A stretch of DNA of 64,000 bases from Acidobacteriota bacterium (GCA_021781455.1 JAJXWV010000069.1:1-64000); one strand, 5' to 3'; shown: positions 31,700-40,637, counted from the stretch's first letter. Numbers and translations: made by a program. Notes: generated by a model from the letters alone, not told the origin.

Positions 31700-32045
31700 G
31701 AGCCGCGGAGCGGCGAAATCTAATTAGCCCAAGGCGTGAGCCTTGGGGGACGAGGCAAGGCACAGCGCAGAGCCGCGGAGCGGCGACATTGGTCTCTCGG
31801 AGATGTCGCCGCTCCGCGGCTCATACGCTGGATCACGCACCGATCATCCCAACGCTGACGCGTTGGGCTACTTAGATCTCGCCGCGCCGCGGCTGGAGTA
31901 CCCTCTTCAAATCTCGCCGGATCCAGCGAACATCCTCCGCGGCTGGAGTGCCTCTTCAAATCTCGCCGGATCCAACGAACATCCTCCGCGGCTGGAGTGC
32001 CCTCTTCGAAGTCTCGCCGGGATCCACTGAACATCCCTGAAGAGC
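31700..32045. repeat. Composite repeat island
   Basis: No gene is seen. It holds GAGCCGCGGAGCGGCGACAT and its inverted partner ATGTCGCCGCTCCGCGGCTC around 31772-31823, AGCCCAAGGCGTGAGCCTTGGG and CCCAACGCTGACGCGTTGGG in opposite orientation, and about three direct repeats of a ~55-bp unit (CTGGAGTGCCTCTTCAAATC...GGATCCAACGAACATCCTCC) from about 31890 to 32035. The third copy has single-base changes. These look like several intergenic families piled into one site. Confidence 0.85.
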
Positions 32046-32063
32046 CCGGATTGTGGATTGACC

Positions 32064-32552
32064 TTACGGCGAGCGCTTCTTCCGGAAGTCGTCGATCGGT
32101 GCGATCGACTTTCTCATCAGGATCTCCGAATGACCGCGCATGAGGTAGTCGGGCATCTCTCCTACCACGCGGTAGCCGAGGGATTCGTAGAGCTCTTTCG
32201 CGCGATGGTTGAACGAGGAAACGCAGAGGAACGCGTTCGGCGACTCGCGGAAGATCCGCCCCTCGGCGAAGCTCATCAGCTCCGTTCCGATGCCGCGGCT
32301 GCGGGCCTCCGCAGCGACGCAGATGATCTGGATGTAGCCGACGAACGCCCCGTGCATGTTGAGGATGACGAAACCGACGGGTCGTTGCACGTCATGGGCG
32401 ACGTAGACCTCGCGGCTGACATCACGGAGGACGGACAGGCATTCGTCGAAGGTCCGGCCGAACGTGATCCACGGCTCGCTCGTGGCCATCATCGTGGCGC
32501 ACTGTGACGCTTCGGTCCCGGAGGCCAGCGGCTGGATCCTGATCTCGCTCAC
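32064..32552 (-). CDS. GNAT-family N-acetyltransferase
   Basis: A 162-residue acetyltransferase. The acetyl-CoA loop is VAAEARSRGIGTELMSFAE, followed by NAFLCVSSFNHRAKELYESL and GYRVVGEMPDYLM, the standard end of the GNAT fold. The DYLMRGHSEILMRK end suggests small-molecule or peptide N-terminal substrates, but none can be named. The likely start is GTG 32552. It is divergent from the DinB gene, with both starts about 30 bp apart. Confidence 0.85.
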   Translation of the reverse strand: MSEIRIQPLASGTEASQCATMMATSEPWITFGRTFDECLSVLRDVSREVYVAHDVQRPVGFVILNMHGAFVGYIQIICVAAEARSRGIGTELMSFAEGRIFRESPNAFLCVSSFNHRAKELYESLGYRVVGEMPDYLMRGHSEILMRKSIAPIDDFRKKRSP

Positions 32553-32585
32553 GCCGCTATACTGCCACGCTCGTGAGGTGAACGA

Positions 32586-33092
32586 ATGCGCCCAGATTCA
32601 TCGGAGTACGGATCCTATTTCGGTACCTACGTCGGCAACGTTCCCGAGGAGGACGTCCTGGCCGCACTCGAGTCGCAGCGGGACGACACGAAGAAATTTC
32701 TGCTTTCCATCCCGAAGGAGCGCGAGTCGTTTCGCTACGGTCCCGACAAGTGGAGCATCAAGGAGGTGCTTGGGCACCTCACCGATGCCGAGCGGGTGTT
32801 CGCGTACCGGGCCATGGCCATTGCCCGCGGCGAACAGCAGTCGCTTCCGGGCTTCGACGAGAAGGCGTACGTGACCCGCGCGGGATTCGAGCAGCAGTCG
32901 TTGCGCGATCTGCTCGACGCGTATCTCGCCGTACGCAATGCCAGCCTCGCTCTCTTCCGGCAGCTCGACGAAGAAGCGTGGCAGCGGCGCGGCACGGCGA
33001 ACAAGAATCCGGTCAGCGTCCGAGCGCTGGCCTACATCACCATCGGCCACGAGCGGCACCATCTGAAGATCTTGCGCGAACGATACGTGTGA
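32586..33092 (+). CDS. DinB-family protein (cytosolic)
   Basis: A 168-residue four-helix-bundle protein of the DinB/YfiT superfamily. KWSIKEVLGHLTDAERVFAY has the first metal-ligand His, and YITIGHERHHLKILRERYV the others, giving a three-His site. It has no signal peptide, in contrast to the secreted DinB protein at 3524-4078. Some members are bacillithiol or mycothiol transferases; the substrate is unknown here. TATACT (32558-32563) and a GAGGTGAA Shine-Dalgarno sequence precede the ATG. Confidence 0.88.
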   Translation: MRPDSSEYGSYFGTYVGNVPEEDVLAALESQRDDTKKFLLSIPKERESFRYGPDKWSIKEVLGHLTDAERVFAYRAMAIARGEQQSLPGFDEKAYVTRAGFEQQSLRDLLDAYLAVRNASLALFRQLDEEAWQRRGTANKNPVSVRALAYITIGHERHHLKILRERYV

Positions 33093-33136
33093 CGGGCTGT
33101 TGGCTCCAGGCTCTCAGCGCTCGGATGCGACGCCGC

Positions 33137-33760
33137 TCAGCCCAGGGCCACGTAGCGCACGACCGCGATGTAGTGGCAGGCGCTCCCGCCGAGCACGCAC
33201 AGGTGCCAGATGCCGTGCATGTGGGCGACCTTCTTCGACAGCGCGAAGAACGTCAGCCCGGCCGTGTAGATGATGCCGCCGGTCAGGAGAAGGACGATTC
33301 CGGGCGAGGGCATGACCCGCTTCAACGGTGCGAAAGCGAAAACGACCAGCCAACCCATCAGCACGTAGAGCGTGATGGAGATCCACCGATAGCGGCCGTG
33401 CAGGAAGACGTCCTTCGCGATGCCTGCCGCGGCCAGGGCCCAGACGATGCCGAACAGAGTCCAGCCCAGCCTGCCGCGAAGGAGGGCCAGCGTCAGGGGC
33501 GTGTAGGTGCCGGCGATCAGAAGGTAAATGGCGCAGTGATCGAAGACGTGGAAGATGTTCTTGGCCCTGCCGCGAAGAGAGTGGTAGAGCGTCGAGCTGA
33601 GGTAGAGCACGATCAGCATCGCACCGTAAACCGCGACCGCCGTGATCCTCGTGGCCCCGCCGTTGATCGAAGCCAGCGTCACGGCGACCGTGGTCCCCAC
33701 CACCGCCAGCAGGGAGCCGACCATGTGGGTGATGCTGTTGAAAAGCTCGCCGCGGTACAT
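33137..33760 (-). CDS. Hemolysin III / PAQR-family membrane protein
   Basis: A 207-residue protein with about seven TM helices. The family motifs are visible: ELFNSITHMVGSLLAVVGTT (start), SSTLYHSLRGRAKNIFHVFD with metal-ligand His and Asp, CAIYLLIAGTYTPL, and HMHGIWHLCVLGGSACHYIA with the closing His pair. HlyIII proteins are putative zinc hydrolases of the inner membrane; pore formation was reported for the Bacillus protein. TAGATT lies six bases before the ATG. Confidence 0.9.
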   Translation of the reverse strand: MYRGELFNSITHMVGSLLAVVGTTVAVTLASINGGATRITAVAVYGAMLIVLYLSSTLYHSLRGRAKNIFHVFDHCAIYLLIAGTYTPLTLALLRGRLGWTLFGIVWALAAAGIAKDVFLHGRYRWISITLYVLMGWLVVFAFAPLKRVMPSPGIVLLLTGGIIYTAGLTFFALSKKVAHMHGIWHLCVLGGSACHYIAVVRYVALG

Positions 33761-33804
33761 TCTTGAAATCTAGCACGTGACGGGCGAGCGGCAGGTTTGC
33801 CGGG

Positions 33805-33855
33805 TCACCCGGTCACCAAGTCACCTGGGGACCGGAACCCCGGTGACTCGGTGAC
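33805..33855. repeat. Octamer-type GGTCACC inverted repeat
   Basis: CCCGGTCACCAAGTCACCTG and CGGTGACTCGGTGACC face each other around GGGGACCGGAACCCC. It directly abuts the left end of the 166-bp MITE. Confidence 0.7.
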
Positions 33856-34021
33856 CTAGTGGCCTGTATCGGCTGAATTGGTACCACTTGGCTTGGTCTC
33901 GACGCCGTGAGCTTCGTTGCGCCTCCTCAGCATAGTCACCGCTATGCCTGCGTCGGCGCGCCTCGCTCACGTCGCCGATCCCGGCGCCACTGGTACCAAT
34001 TCAACCAATACAGGCCACTAG
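33856..34021. mobile_element. 166-bp MITE-like element, copy 1
   Basis: It begins CTAGTGGCCTGTATCGGCTG and ends CAACCAATACAGGCCACTAG: terminal inverted repeats of 31 bp with two mismatches and CTAG at both tips. A second copy at 47104-47269 has the same length and only one visible difference. The interior has a further hairpin (GCATAG-TCACCG-CTATGC). It encodes nothing and would need a transposase in trans. Confidence 0.9.
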
Positions 34022-34027
34022 TCAGCA

Positions 34028-34053
34028 AAAGCGGCGGCTCGCGCCGCCGCTTT
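34028..34053 (-). terminator. Intrinsic terminator of ssb
   Basis: Read on the minus strand, AAAGCGGCGGC-GCGA-GCCGCCGCTTTTG forms an 11-bp stem followed by a short T-run, 20 bases after the ssb stop. Confidence 0.8.
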
Positions 34054-34072
34054 GCGATTCCAGTCGATTGAT

Positions 34073-34519
34073 CTAGAACGGCACTTCGTCTTCGTCCTGC
34101 ACGACATCGGGCTGCGAAGTCGAGCCGCCCTTCTTGGCGCCGGTATACGAGCCGCCGCCGTACGATCCGCCGTTCTCGTCGCCCTTCTTATCGAGCATCT
34201 GCATGTCGCGGGCGATGATCTCTTTCCGCTCCCGCTTCTGTCCCGATTCCTTGTCGTCCCAGGTGTCGGTGCGGATCGAGCCTTCGATGTACACCAGCTT
34301 TCCCTTCTTCAGGTACTGGCCGCAGATCTCACCGAGCTTTCCCCATGCCACGATGTTGTGCCATTCGGTACGCTCCTGCTTCTCGCCGGAGCGGTCGGTG
34401 AACTTTTCGTCGGTGGCGAGCGAGAACTTCGTCACGCTCGTGCCATTGGGTGTAGACCGGACCTCGGGGTCCTTGCCGAGACGGCCAACCAGAATGACTC
34501 TGTTTACGGTTCCTGCCAT
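34073..34519 (-). CDS. Single-stranded DNA-binding protein
   Basis: A 148-residue SSB. The OB fold starts VNRVILVGRLGKDPEVRST and contains EWHNIVAWGKLGEICGQYLK and KLVYIEGSIRTDTWDDKESG. A Gly/Ser-rich linker leads to the acidic tip DEDEVPF, which recruits repair and replication partners. Shine-Dalgarno GGAG precedes the ATG. It is monocistronic with its own terminator. Confidence 0.97.
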   Translation of the reverse strand: MAGTVNRVILVGRLGKDPEVRSTPNGTSVTKFSLATDEKFTDRSGEKQERTEWHNIVAWGKLGEICGQYLKKGKLVYIEGSIRTDTWDDKESGQKRERKEIIARDMQMLDKKGDENGGSYGGGSYTGAKKGGSTSQPDVVQDEDEVPF

Positions 34520-34660
34520 TGTCTTTCTCCTGTTCGAGTGCTTTTTGTAATGGACCGACGGGCGTCGGCGGTTGCTCGAACGTCCAAGTGTGGGTCGAGC
34601 TCATTCTAAATCGAGACAAGCGGAGGCTGACGTTTTTCTACCGCGTGTGGAGTGGCTTTC

Positions 34661-34905
34661 CCGTCACTCTGAGCCGGCGGAGCCGCGGGCGTGGGTGGTC
34701 GGCGGGAGCGGCATGGCGCGGCGAAGAGTCTCTTACCGGGACGATGGTCAGGCTGGAGCGGATCGTGCGCGACGGCAGGCTCACCGCGATCGTGCAATCT
34801 GGAGACTCTTCGCCCCGCTCCGCCGCTCCGCCCGCCCGACCTGCCCCGCGGCTCCGCCGGCTCAGAGTGATGGCATCATCGCTCCGGCGGCTCACAGTAA
34901 CGGAG
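34661..34905. repeat. Large inverted repeat, family B copy 3
   Basis: The longest copy: CCGTCACTCTGAGCCGGCGG...GCGCGGCGAAGAGTCTCTTA to GAGACTCTTCGCCCCGCTCC...GCCGGCTCAGAGTGATGG, with an extra partial end unit (CTCCGGCGGCTCACAGTAAC). It fills the space between the divergent ssb and dtd genes and would hold their promoters. Confidence 0.9.
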
Positions 34906-34926
34906 GCGTGCTAAGTTTGCCCGCCG

Positions 34927-35364
34927 ATGAAATGCGTCATCCAGCGCGTCCGCCGCGCCTCAGTGCACGTCGGTGACGATCTCGTCTCGGAGGTCGGTCC
35001 GGGCCTGCTCGTTCTAGCGGCTGTAGAGAAGGGCGACACGCCGCAAGCCATCGTCGATGCGGCAAGGAAGATCCGCGAGCTGCGGATCTTTGCCGATGAT
35101 GCCGGCAAGATGAACCGTGACGTGACCGACGTGGCCGGCTCGATTCTCGCGGTCTCTCAATTCACCCTCGCGGGCTCGATCGCGAAGGGCCGCCGCCCGA
35201 GCTTCGACAATGCCGAGGAGCCGGCGCGGGCGAGCGAGCTGTTCGAGATCTTCGTGCGCGAGCTCGGCGCCACCGGAATCCCGGTGAAGACAGGCCGCTT
35301 CCGCGAAATGATGATCGTCTCGCTCGAGAACGACGGGCCGGTCACGTTCACCTACGACTCGTAG
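34927..35364 (+). CDS. D-aminoacyl-tRNA deacylase
   Basis: A 145-residue DTD that removes D-amino acids (and glycine from tRNA-Ala) from mischarged tRNA. It starts MKCVIQRVRRASVHVGDD and has the two active-site motifs SQFTLAGSIAKGRRPSFDNA and NDGPVTFTYDS (the family's SQFTL and NxGP[VI]T). Full length. No neighbour shares its function except leuS downstream. Confidence 0.96.
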   Translation: MKCVIQRVRRASVHVGDDLVSEVGPGLLVLAAVEKGDTPQAIVDAARKIRELRIFADDAGKMNRDVTDVAGSILAVSQFTLAGSIAKGRRPSFDNAEEPARASELFEIFVRELGATGIPVKTGRFREMMIVSLENDGPVTFTYDS

Positions 35365-35381
35365 GTCCATCAGATCGCGAA

Positions 35382-35480
35382 AAGTACTGAGTACTGAGTG
35401 CTGAGTGCTGAGTCCTGAGTGCTTCGGATTCGATACTCAGTACTCAGCACTCAGTACTCAGCACTCAGTACTCAGCACTC
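35382..35480. repeat. Heptamer array CTGAGTA facing its inverted copy
   Basis: Five tandem ACTGAGT/GCTGAGT units face six CTCAGTA/CTCAGCA units in reverse complement. It lies between dtd and leuS; the leuS -10 box begins eight bases after it. Confidence 0.9.
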
Positions 35481-35487
35481 GCTTCGC

Positions 35488-35493
35488 TATACT
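35488..35493 (+). promoter_or_regulatory. -10 box TATACT before leuS
   Basis: TATACT ends 12 bases before the leuS ATG; no Shine-Dalgarno sequence is visible in TCGCGGTCCGTC. Confidence 0.5.
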
Positions 35494-35505
35494 TCGCGGT
35501 CCGTC

Positions 35506-38076
35506 ATGCAATACGACCCCAGAGACATCGAATCGAAGTGGCAGCAGCGGTGGGCCGAGGAGCGCGTCGCGGAAGTCGACGTGACCGCCCCGGGCGACAA
35601 GTTCTACATGCTGAACATGTTCCCGTACCCATCGGGCGATCTTCACGTGGGCCACGGCCGCAATTACATCCTCGGCGACGCGCTCTACCGCTTCTTCCGC
35701 ATGCAGGGCCGCGTCGCGCTCAACCCGATGGGATGGGATGCCTTCGGTCTACCCGCCGAGAACGCCGCCATCAAGCGCGGGATCCATCCGCGCGAGTGGA
35801 CGGTGGGCAACATCGGTCGGATGAAGGCGCAGTTCAAGCGCTGGGGCATCCTCTACGACTGGTCGAAGGAGCTCGCCTCCTGCAATCCCGACTACTACCG
35901 CTGGAACCAGTGGCTGTTCCTGATGCTCTACAAACGCGGTCTGGCGTACCGGGGCAAGGCTCCCGTCAACTGGTGCCCCTCGGATCACACGGTGCTCGCG
36001 AACGAGCAGGTCGTGGACGGCCGATGCGAGCGCTGCGGCAGCGAGGTCGTGCAGAAAGAGCTCGAGCAGTGGTTCTTCAAGATCACTGACTACGCCGATC
36101 GTCTCGACGAGTCGCTGGACGGGCTCGAGGAATGGCCTGAGAAGGTCAAGCTGATGCAGCGGAACTGGATCGGCCGCTCGGTGGGCGCCGATGTCGACTT
36201 CGAGGTGCCGGCCCTCGGCAAGCCGCTGCGTATCTTCACGACCCGTCCCGACACGATTTACGGCGCGACGTTCATGGTCATGGCGCCGGAACATCCGGCC
36301 GTGGCCACGCTCATCGCCGACAACCCGCAACGCAGCGAGATCGAGGCCTGGATCGAAGGCGTGAAGAACCAGTCCGCGCTCGAGCGCCAGGAGGCGGGGA
36401 AGGAAGGGCGCTTCACTGGAAGGACCGCCATCAATCCGTTTACAAACGAGCACATCCCGATCTGGCTCGGAAACTTCGTGCTGATGCAGTACGGCACCGG
36501 CGCAATCATGGCGGTTCCGGGCCACGACCAGCGCGACTTCGAGTTCGCGCGCCAGTACGGCCTGTCGATTCGCGTGGTGGTCACGCCGCAGGGCGAACGG
36601 GCGCCGGCCCCTGCGGACATGGCCGAAGCCTTCGTGGTGAAAGACGAGAGTGCCGTCTCGGTCGAATCCGGATCGATCAGCGGGCTGGCCACGCCGAAGG
36701 CAATCGAGAAGATCCTCGACGAGATCGAGCAACGCGGCATCGGCCGGAAGATGGTCCGCTACCGCCTGCGCGACTGGCTCATCTCGCGCCAGCGCTACTG
36801 GGGCACGCCGATCCCGATCATCTACTGCGATCACTGCGGCATCGTGCCTGTGCCTGACTCGCAGCTGCCGGTGACGCTGCCGCTCGACGTGCCGTTCACC
36901 GGCCGCGAGGGGAACCCGCTGGCCAAGGATCCGCGGTTCGTGAACACGACCTGCCCGCGATGCGGCGCCGCGGCGCGGCGTGAAACGGACACCATGGACA
37001 CGTTCGTCGACTCGTCCTGGTACTACTGCCGCTTCATCACGCCGCACGACGACCGCAAGATCTTCGACAGCTACCTCGTCAACCGCTGGCTTCCGGTCGA
37101 CCAGTACATCGGCGGCATCGAGCACGCCATCCTTCACCTGCTCTACGCGCGCTTCATCACCAAGACGCTGTTCGACATGGGTCTCGTCGAATTCGAGGAG
37201 CCGTTCACGCGGCTGTTCAACCAGGGTGTGATCACGAAGGAGGGTTACCGCGATCCGAACGACAACTTCTCCTGGGTGCCGCTGGGGGAGGTGGAGCTCC
37301 GCGGCGGCAAGCCGGTGCGCAAGGGCAGCGGCGCGGAGTTGATGGCCGAAGTCGGCAAGATGTCGAAATCGCGCTTCAACGTGGTCCCGCCCGACGAGCT
37401 GATCGAGCGCTACGGGGCCGACACGGAGCGGGTCTACACGCTCTTCATCGCGCCACCGGATCAGGAAGCGGCATGGTCGGACGAGGGCGTGATCGGGGCC
37501 TGGCGTTTCCTCGGCCGCGTCTGGAACCTCGGCCAGGAGCTGCTGGAGATGCGGAACGCGCATCAGGCAGGCGCCGCGACCGTTTCGCCGGATCGCATGA
37601 TCCGCAAGATGCACCAGACCATCGACGCCGTCACCGCGCGCATGCACCGGTTCCAGTTCAACACCGTCATTTCCGCGCTGATGGAGCTCTCGAACTCGAT
37701 CGGCGACTATGTCTCGGCCGGTGGACACGACACGGTCAGGATGACTGAGGCGTATTCGACGCTTCTGAAGCTTCTCCATCCCTTTGCGCCGCACATCACC
37801 GAGGAGATGTGGTCGCTGCTCGGCAACCGCGAGCTCATCCTGGTGTCTTCGTGGCCGGTCGCCGATCTGGCGCTGATGCAGGAGGATGCGGTGACGATCG
37901 CGGTGCAGGTCAATGGGAAGCTGCGCGGCCAGGTCGAAGTGCCGGCTCCTCCGGTCGAGGAGGCGGTCTTTGCCGCGGTCGGCAGCAACGACAAGGTCCA
38001 GCAGTGGATCAGTGGCAAACAGGTTGTGAAGAAGATCTACGTCCCGGGTAAACTCGTGAACCTGGTGGTGAAATGA
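35506..38076 (+). CDS. Leucine--tRNA ligase
   Basis: An 856-residue class I synthetase. The HIGH-type motif is PYPSGDLHVGHGRNYIL, the KMSKS motif is KMSKSRFNV near residue 618, and the CP1 editing domain with FTTRPDTIYGATFMVMAPEH and GTGAIMAVPGHDQRDFEFA is intact, so misactivated amino acids can be hydrolysed. The C-terminal anticodon-binding and tail domains are present. The start at 35506 avoids the repeat-derived upstream codons. It overlaps lptE by 4 bp. Confidence 0.97.
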   Translation: MQYDPRDIESKWQQRWAEERVAEVDVTAPGDKFYMLNMFPYPSGDLHVGHGRNYILGDALYRFFRMQGRVALNPMGWDAFGLPAENAAIKRGIHPREWTVGNIGRMKAQFKRWGILYDWSKELASCNPDYYRWNQWLFLMLYKRGLAYRGKAPVNWCPSDHTVLANEQVVDGRCERCGSEVVQKELEQWFFKITDYADRLDESLDGLEEWPEKVKLMQRNWIGRSVGADVDFEVPALGKPLRIFTTRPDTIYGATFMVMAPEHPAVATLIADNPQRSEIEAWIEGVKNQSALERQEAGKEGRFTGRTAINPFTNEHIPIWLGNFVLMQYGTGAIMAVPGHDQRDFEFARQYGLSIRVVVTPQGERAPAPADMAEAFVVKDESAVSVESGSISGLATPKAIEKILDEIEQRGIGRKMVRYRLRDWLISRQRYWGTPIPIIYCDHCGIVPVPDSQLPVTLPLDVPFTGREGNPLAKDPRFVNTTCPRCGAAARRETDTMDTFVDSSWYYCRFITPHDDRKIFDSYLVNRWLPVDQYIGGIEHAILHLLYARFITKTLFDMGLVEFEEPFTRLFNQGVITKEGYRDPNDNFSWVPLGEVELRGGKPVRKGSGAELMAEVGKMSKSRFNVVPPDELIERYGADTERVYTLFIAPPDQEAAWSDEGVIGAWRFLGRVWNLGQELLEMRNAHQAGAATVSPDRMIRKMHQTIDAVTARMHRFQFNTVISALMELSNSIGDYVSAGGHDTVRMTEAYSTLLKLLHPFAPHITEEMWSLLGNRELILVSSWPVADLALMQEDAVTIAVQVNGKLRGQVEVPAPPVEEAVFAAVGSNDKVQQWISGKQVVKKIYVPGKLVNLVVK

Positions 38077-38606
38077 GGCCGAATCGATTTGTAGGAATCG
38101 TGGCGATGCTCGGCACGCTCTTCCTGCTCACGTCGTGCGGCTACGCCCTGGTCGGCACGGGGAACTTCCTGCCGGCGGACATCCACACGATCGCGGTCCC
38201 GGCATTCGTCAACAAGACCACGCGCGTGGAGCTCGAGCAGCGTGTCACCCAGGCGGTCGCGGAGGAGTTCGTCTCGCGCGGGCGGCTGAAGCTCGTGACA
38301 AAGCCGGCCGACGCGGACGCGATCCTGCGCGGTTCGATCGACAGCTTCGGCCTGTTCCCGATCGCCTCGAACCCGCAGGGACGCGCCACGCAGTACCAGA
38401 TCTCGATCACCGCGAAGATCGAGCTCGTCGACCACCGGCACGAGGACAAGGTGATCTGGAAGAACGACCAGTACCGGTTCACGGAGAACTACCAGGTCGG
38501 CGACGTGACGAGCTCGGATACCTTCGACCAGGAGACGCGGGCGATCGCCGAGATCGCCGTCCGGTTCGCGGAGTCGCTGGTGACGAACCTGCTGGAAGGG
38601 TTCTGA
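38073..38606 (+). CDS. LptE-like outer-membrane lipoprotein
   Basis: A 177-residue lipoprotein (GTLFLLTSCGYALVG, lipobox Cys22) resembling LptE, the plug lipoprotein that assembles with LptD for LPS insertion. Visible features are ADIHTIAVPAFVNKTTRVEL, then QRVTQAVAEEFVSRGRLKLV and ADAILRGSIDSF, the common core. It overlaps leuS by ATGA, so it is translationally coupled, an arrangement also seen for leuS-lptE in Proteobacteria. lptD is not in the window. Confidence 0.9.
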   Translation: MRPNRFVGIVAMLGTLFLLTSCGYALVGTGNFLPADIHTIAVPAFVNKTTRVELEQRVTQAVAEEFVSRGRLKLVTKPADADAILRGSIDSFGLFPIASNPQGRATQYQISITAKIELVDHRHEDKVIWKNDQYRFTENYQVGDVTSSDTFDQETRAIAEIAVRFAESLVTNLLEGF

Positions 38607-38610
38607 CGAG

Positions 38611-38697
38611 ACGGTCGCGAGGTCGCGAGGTTTCTAGGTCACGAGGTGCCTGGTTTGAGTACTACGCAACCTCGGAACCTCGCGGCCTCGAAACCGC
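38611..38697. repeat. Octamer array GAGGTCGC facing its inverted copy
   Basis: GAGGTCGCGAGGTTTCTAGG and related 8-mers face CAACCTCGGAACCTCGCGGC in reverse complement. It lies between lptE and the VWFA gene. Confidence 0.85.
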
Positions 38698-38760
38698 TTG
38701 ACGTCACATCTCGACCCTCTTCCGTTGCGATACTCTGTTAGAACTCACAGGGGAGGCTCT

Positions 38761-40398
38761 ATGCACCGGAAGCTCATATGCGCGGCGGTTCTCGTTCTGG
38801 CGGCGATCGGGGTTCTGGCCCAGGCTCCCGCGCCGGCAGTAACGACCTTCACCGCTCCGCGCGTCATCGACGCCGTGGTTACGGACTCTCATGGCAAGCA
38901 CATTGCCGGTTTGACGGCCGCCGATTTTCAGATCGTGCAGGACGGAAAACCTCAGGAAATCACGAAGTTCGTGGAGCTCACGCGCACCGGCGACGCTCCT
39001 GATACGCAGCCGGGGCGAATGATCGTCGTCGCGTTCGACATGTCCTCGCTCTCGATGCAGGGCCGTCGCAAAAGTGTCGATGCCGTACGGCAGGTTCTCA
39101 AGACCCGCGTCAGGCCGACGGACCGCGTCATGATCGCGCAGGTCTCGGTCGTGGGCGCTGCCTCCCCGGTGGGGGCCTGGACCTCCGATCCCGTAGAGAT
39201 CGAGCGTCAGCTGGCGGTCATCGACGGGCTCAACGTCAGCGAGCGGTCCTTCGAGCGAAAGAACACGGAACGGAACATCCAGATGTCCGTCGAGATGGAC
39301 CAGCCCGGCGGCAACGTGGTCATAACCTTCGACAGCCTGATCGGCACGGTCCGCCAGTACGCCGCCCGCGCACAAGCCGAGACGCGCCGGACCATCGTCG
39401 CCATCCAGGACGTCGTCGGAATGCTGGGTAGCGGACCCGGAAAGAAGATCGTGCTCCTCGCCGGCGGCGGGCTGCAGACCCGGCCGGGCTCCGAGATGTT
39501 CGAGTACCTCGAAACCCTCAAGAATCAGGGTGAGATGGGGCAGCTGGGGCCGGGGCTGAATGCGACGGCCAGGCGAGCCAATCCGCGGTCCGAAATCTCG
39601 CGATACGAAGTTGCCGAGGATATCCGTCAGATCGGCGAGATGGCGCGGAATCACGGCGTCGTCATGTATGCGATCCAGCCCGACACGACCGGATCGACCC
39701 AGCTGGCCGTCGAGCGGACCGACGTCGCCGACACCTCGGCCGACTTCATCGGCGTCGCAGACCAGATGAGCGGATATACCTTGCTGAGCGCCATGACCGG
39801 CGGGCAGTCGATGATGGGCGGAACCCCCCAGGCCGCCGCGGCCGCGATCAACGCCGACCTCGACATGCATTACGCGCTGTCGTTCCAGCAGACCATCCCC
39901 GCGGTCGGCGACCTTCCGAGAGTCATCGTGAAGATGACCAAGCCGGGATACAAGGTTCGATCGGCCTTCGCGGGCGGTCCGGTGAGCAAGGATGCCGAAG
40001 TGAAGGACGCGGTGGTCGCGAACCAGAGCGGCACACCGGCATCGAACGAGCTCAACATCGCGGTGAAGAACGAGGAGCCGGTGCCCGACGGGGTCAACCG
40101 GAAGGTGACGCTCACGGTGATGATCCCCGTGAAGTCGCTCAAGCTCACACGGGCGGGCGACGAAGTGGTCGGCGCGTTCGCGGTCTACATCTCCACCGGC
40201 GATGCGCAGGGCCACGCCTCGGCCGTGAACAAGCAGTCGAAGGAAGTGCGCTTTCCGGCCGCCGCCTTGCCGCAGATCCTCGAGAAGTCGATCGGCTTTC
40301 GCGTCGACGTCACGCTCATACCGGGACGCACCCAGGTTTCGGTCGGCGTGCTCGATCAGAACTCCGAGCAGACCGGATACGCGAAGATCGCGATTTAG
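38761..40398 (+). CDS. Secreted VWFA-related protein, acidobacterial type
   Basis: A 545-residue exported protein. The signal peptide is HRKLICAAVLVLAAIGVLAQ, with GGGGAGG before the ATG. The N-terminal part (VIDAVVTDSHGKHIAGLTAA, DFQIVQDGKPQEITKF) and the VWA-like domain starting MIVVAFDMSSLSMQGRRKSV match the VWFA-related family that is greatly expanded in Acidobacteriota. The DMSSLS replaces the classical MIDAS DxSxS with D-M-S-S-L-S, so metal binding is possible. It probably mediates protein-protein contacts in the envelope; the partner is unknown. Confidence 0.88.
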   Translation: MHRKLICAAVLVLAAIGVLAQAPAPAVTTFTAPRVIDAVVTDSHGKHIAGLTAADFQIVQDGKPQEITKFVELTRTGDAPDTQPGRMIVVAFDMSSLSMQGRRKSVDAVRQVLKTRVRPTDRVMIAQVSVVGAASPVGAWTSDPVEIERQLAVIDGLNVSERSFERKNTERNIQMSVEMDQPGGNVVITFDSLIGTVRQYAARAQAETRRTIVAIQDVVGMLGSGPGKKIVLLAGGGLQTRPGSEMFEYLETLKNQGEMGQLGPGLNATARRANPRSEISRYEVAEDIRQIGEMARNHGVVMYAIQPDTTGSTQLAVERTDVADTSADFIGVADQMSGYTLLSAMTGGQSMMGGTPQAAAAAINADLDMHYALSFQQTIPAVGDLPRVIVKMTKPGYKVRSAFAGGPVSKDAEVKDAVVANQSGTPASNELNIAVKNEEPVPDGVNRKVTLTVMIPVKSLKLTRAGDEVVGAFAVYISTGDAQGHASAVNKQSKEVRFPAAALPQILEKSIGFRVDVTLIPGRTQVSVGVLDQNSEQTGYAKIAI

Positions 40399-40470
40399 GG
40401 CGCGCGCGGATCCGCCCGCGAGCGTCCGTCCGCGCGCTTCCGTGATCCTGAGAGCTGGTGGAACCGCGCC

Positions 40471-40637
40471 CCGTCACTCTGAGCCGGCGAAACCGCGGGG
40501 GCGGTGGAAGGGCAGGAGCGGTGGAGCGCGGCGAAGAGTCTCTTACCGGGACGATCAGAGGTTTGAGACTCTTCGCCGCGCTACGCCGCTCCACCCAACC
40601 GCCCTTTCCCGCGGCTGCGCCGGCTCAGAGTGACGGG
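40471..40637. repeat. Large inverted repeat, family B copy 4
   Basis: CCGTCACTCTGAGCCGGCGA...GCGCGGCGAAGAGTCTCTTA and GAGACTCTTCGCCGCGCTAC...GCCGGCTCAGAGTGACGG, between the convergent VWFA and rpsT genes. Confidence 0.9.

Noticed and set aside
35749-37794. Long minus-strand frame opposite leuS
   Set aside because: Composition is that of an antisense shadow (His/Arg/Asp/Val-rich); leuS has all its motifs on the plus strand.
38761-40398. Von Willebrand protein as part of a CoxE/MoxR-type complex
   Set aside because: No MoxR ATPase or partner gene is nearby, and the sequence fits the secreted acidobacterial VWFA-related family instead.
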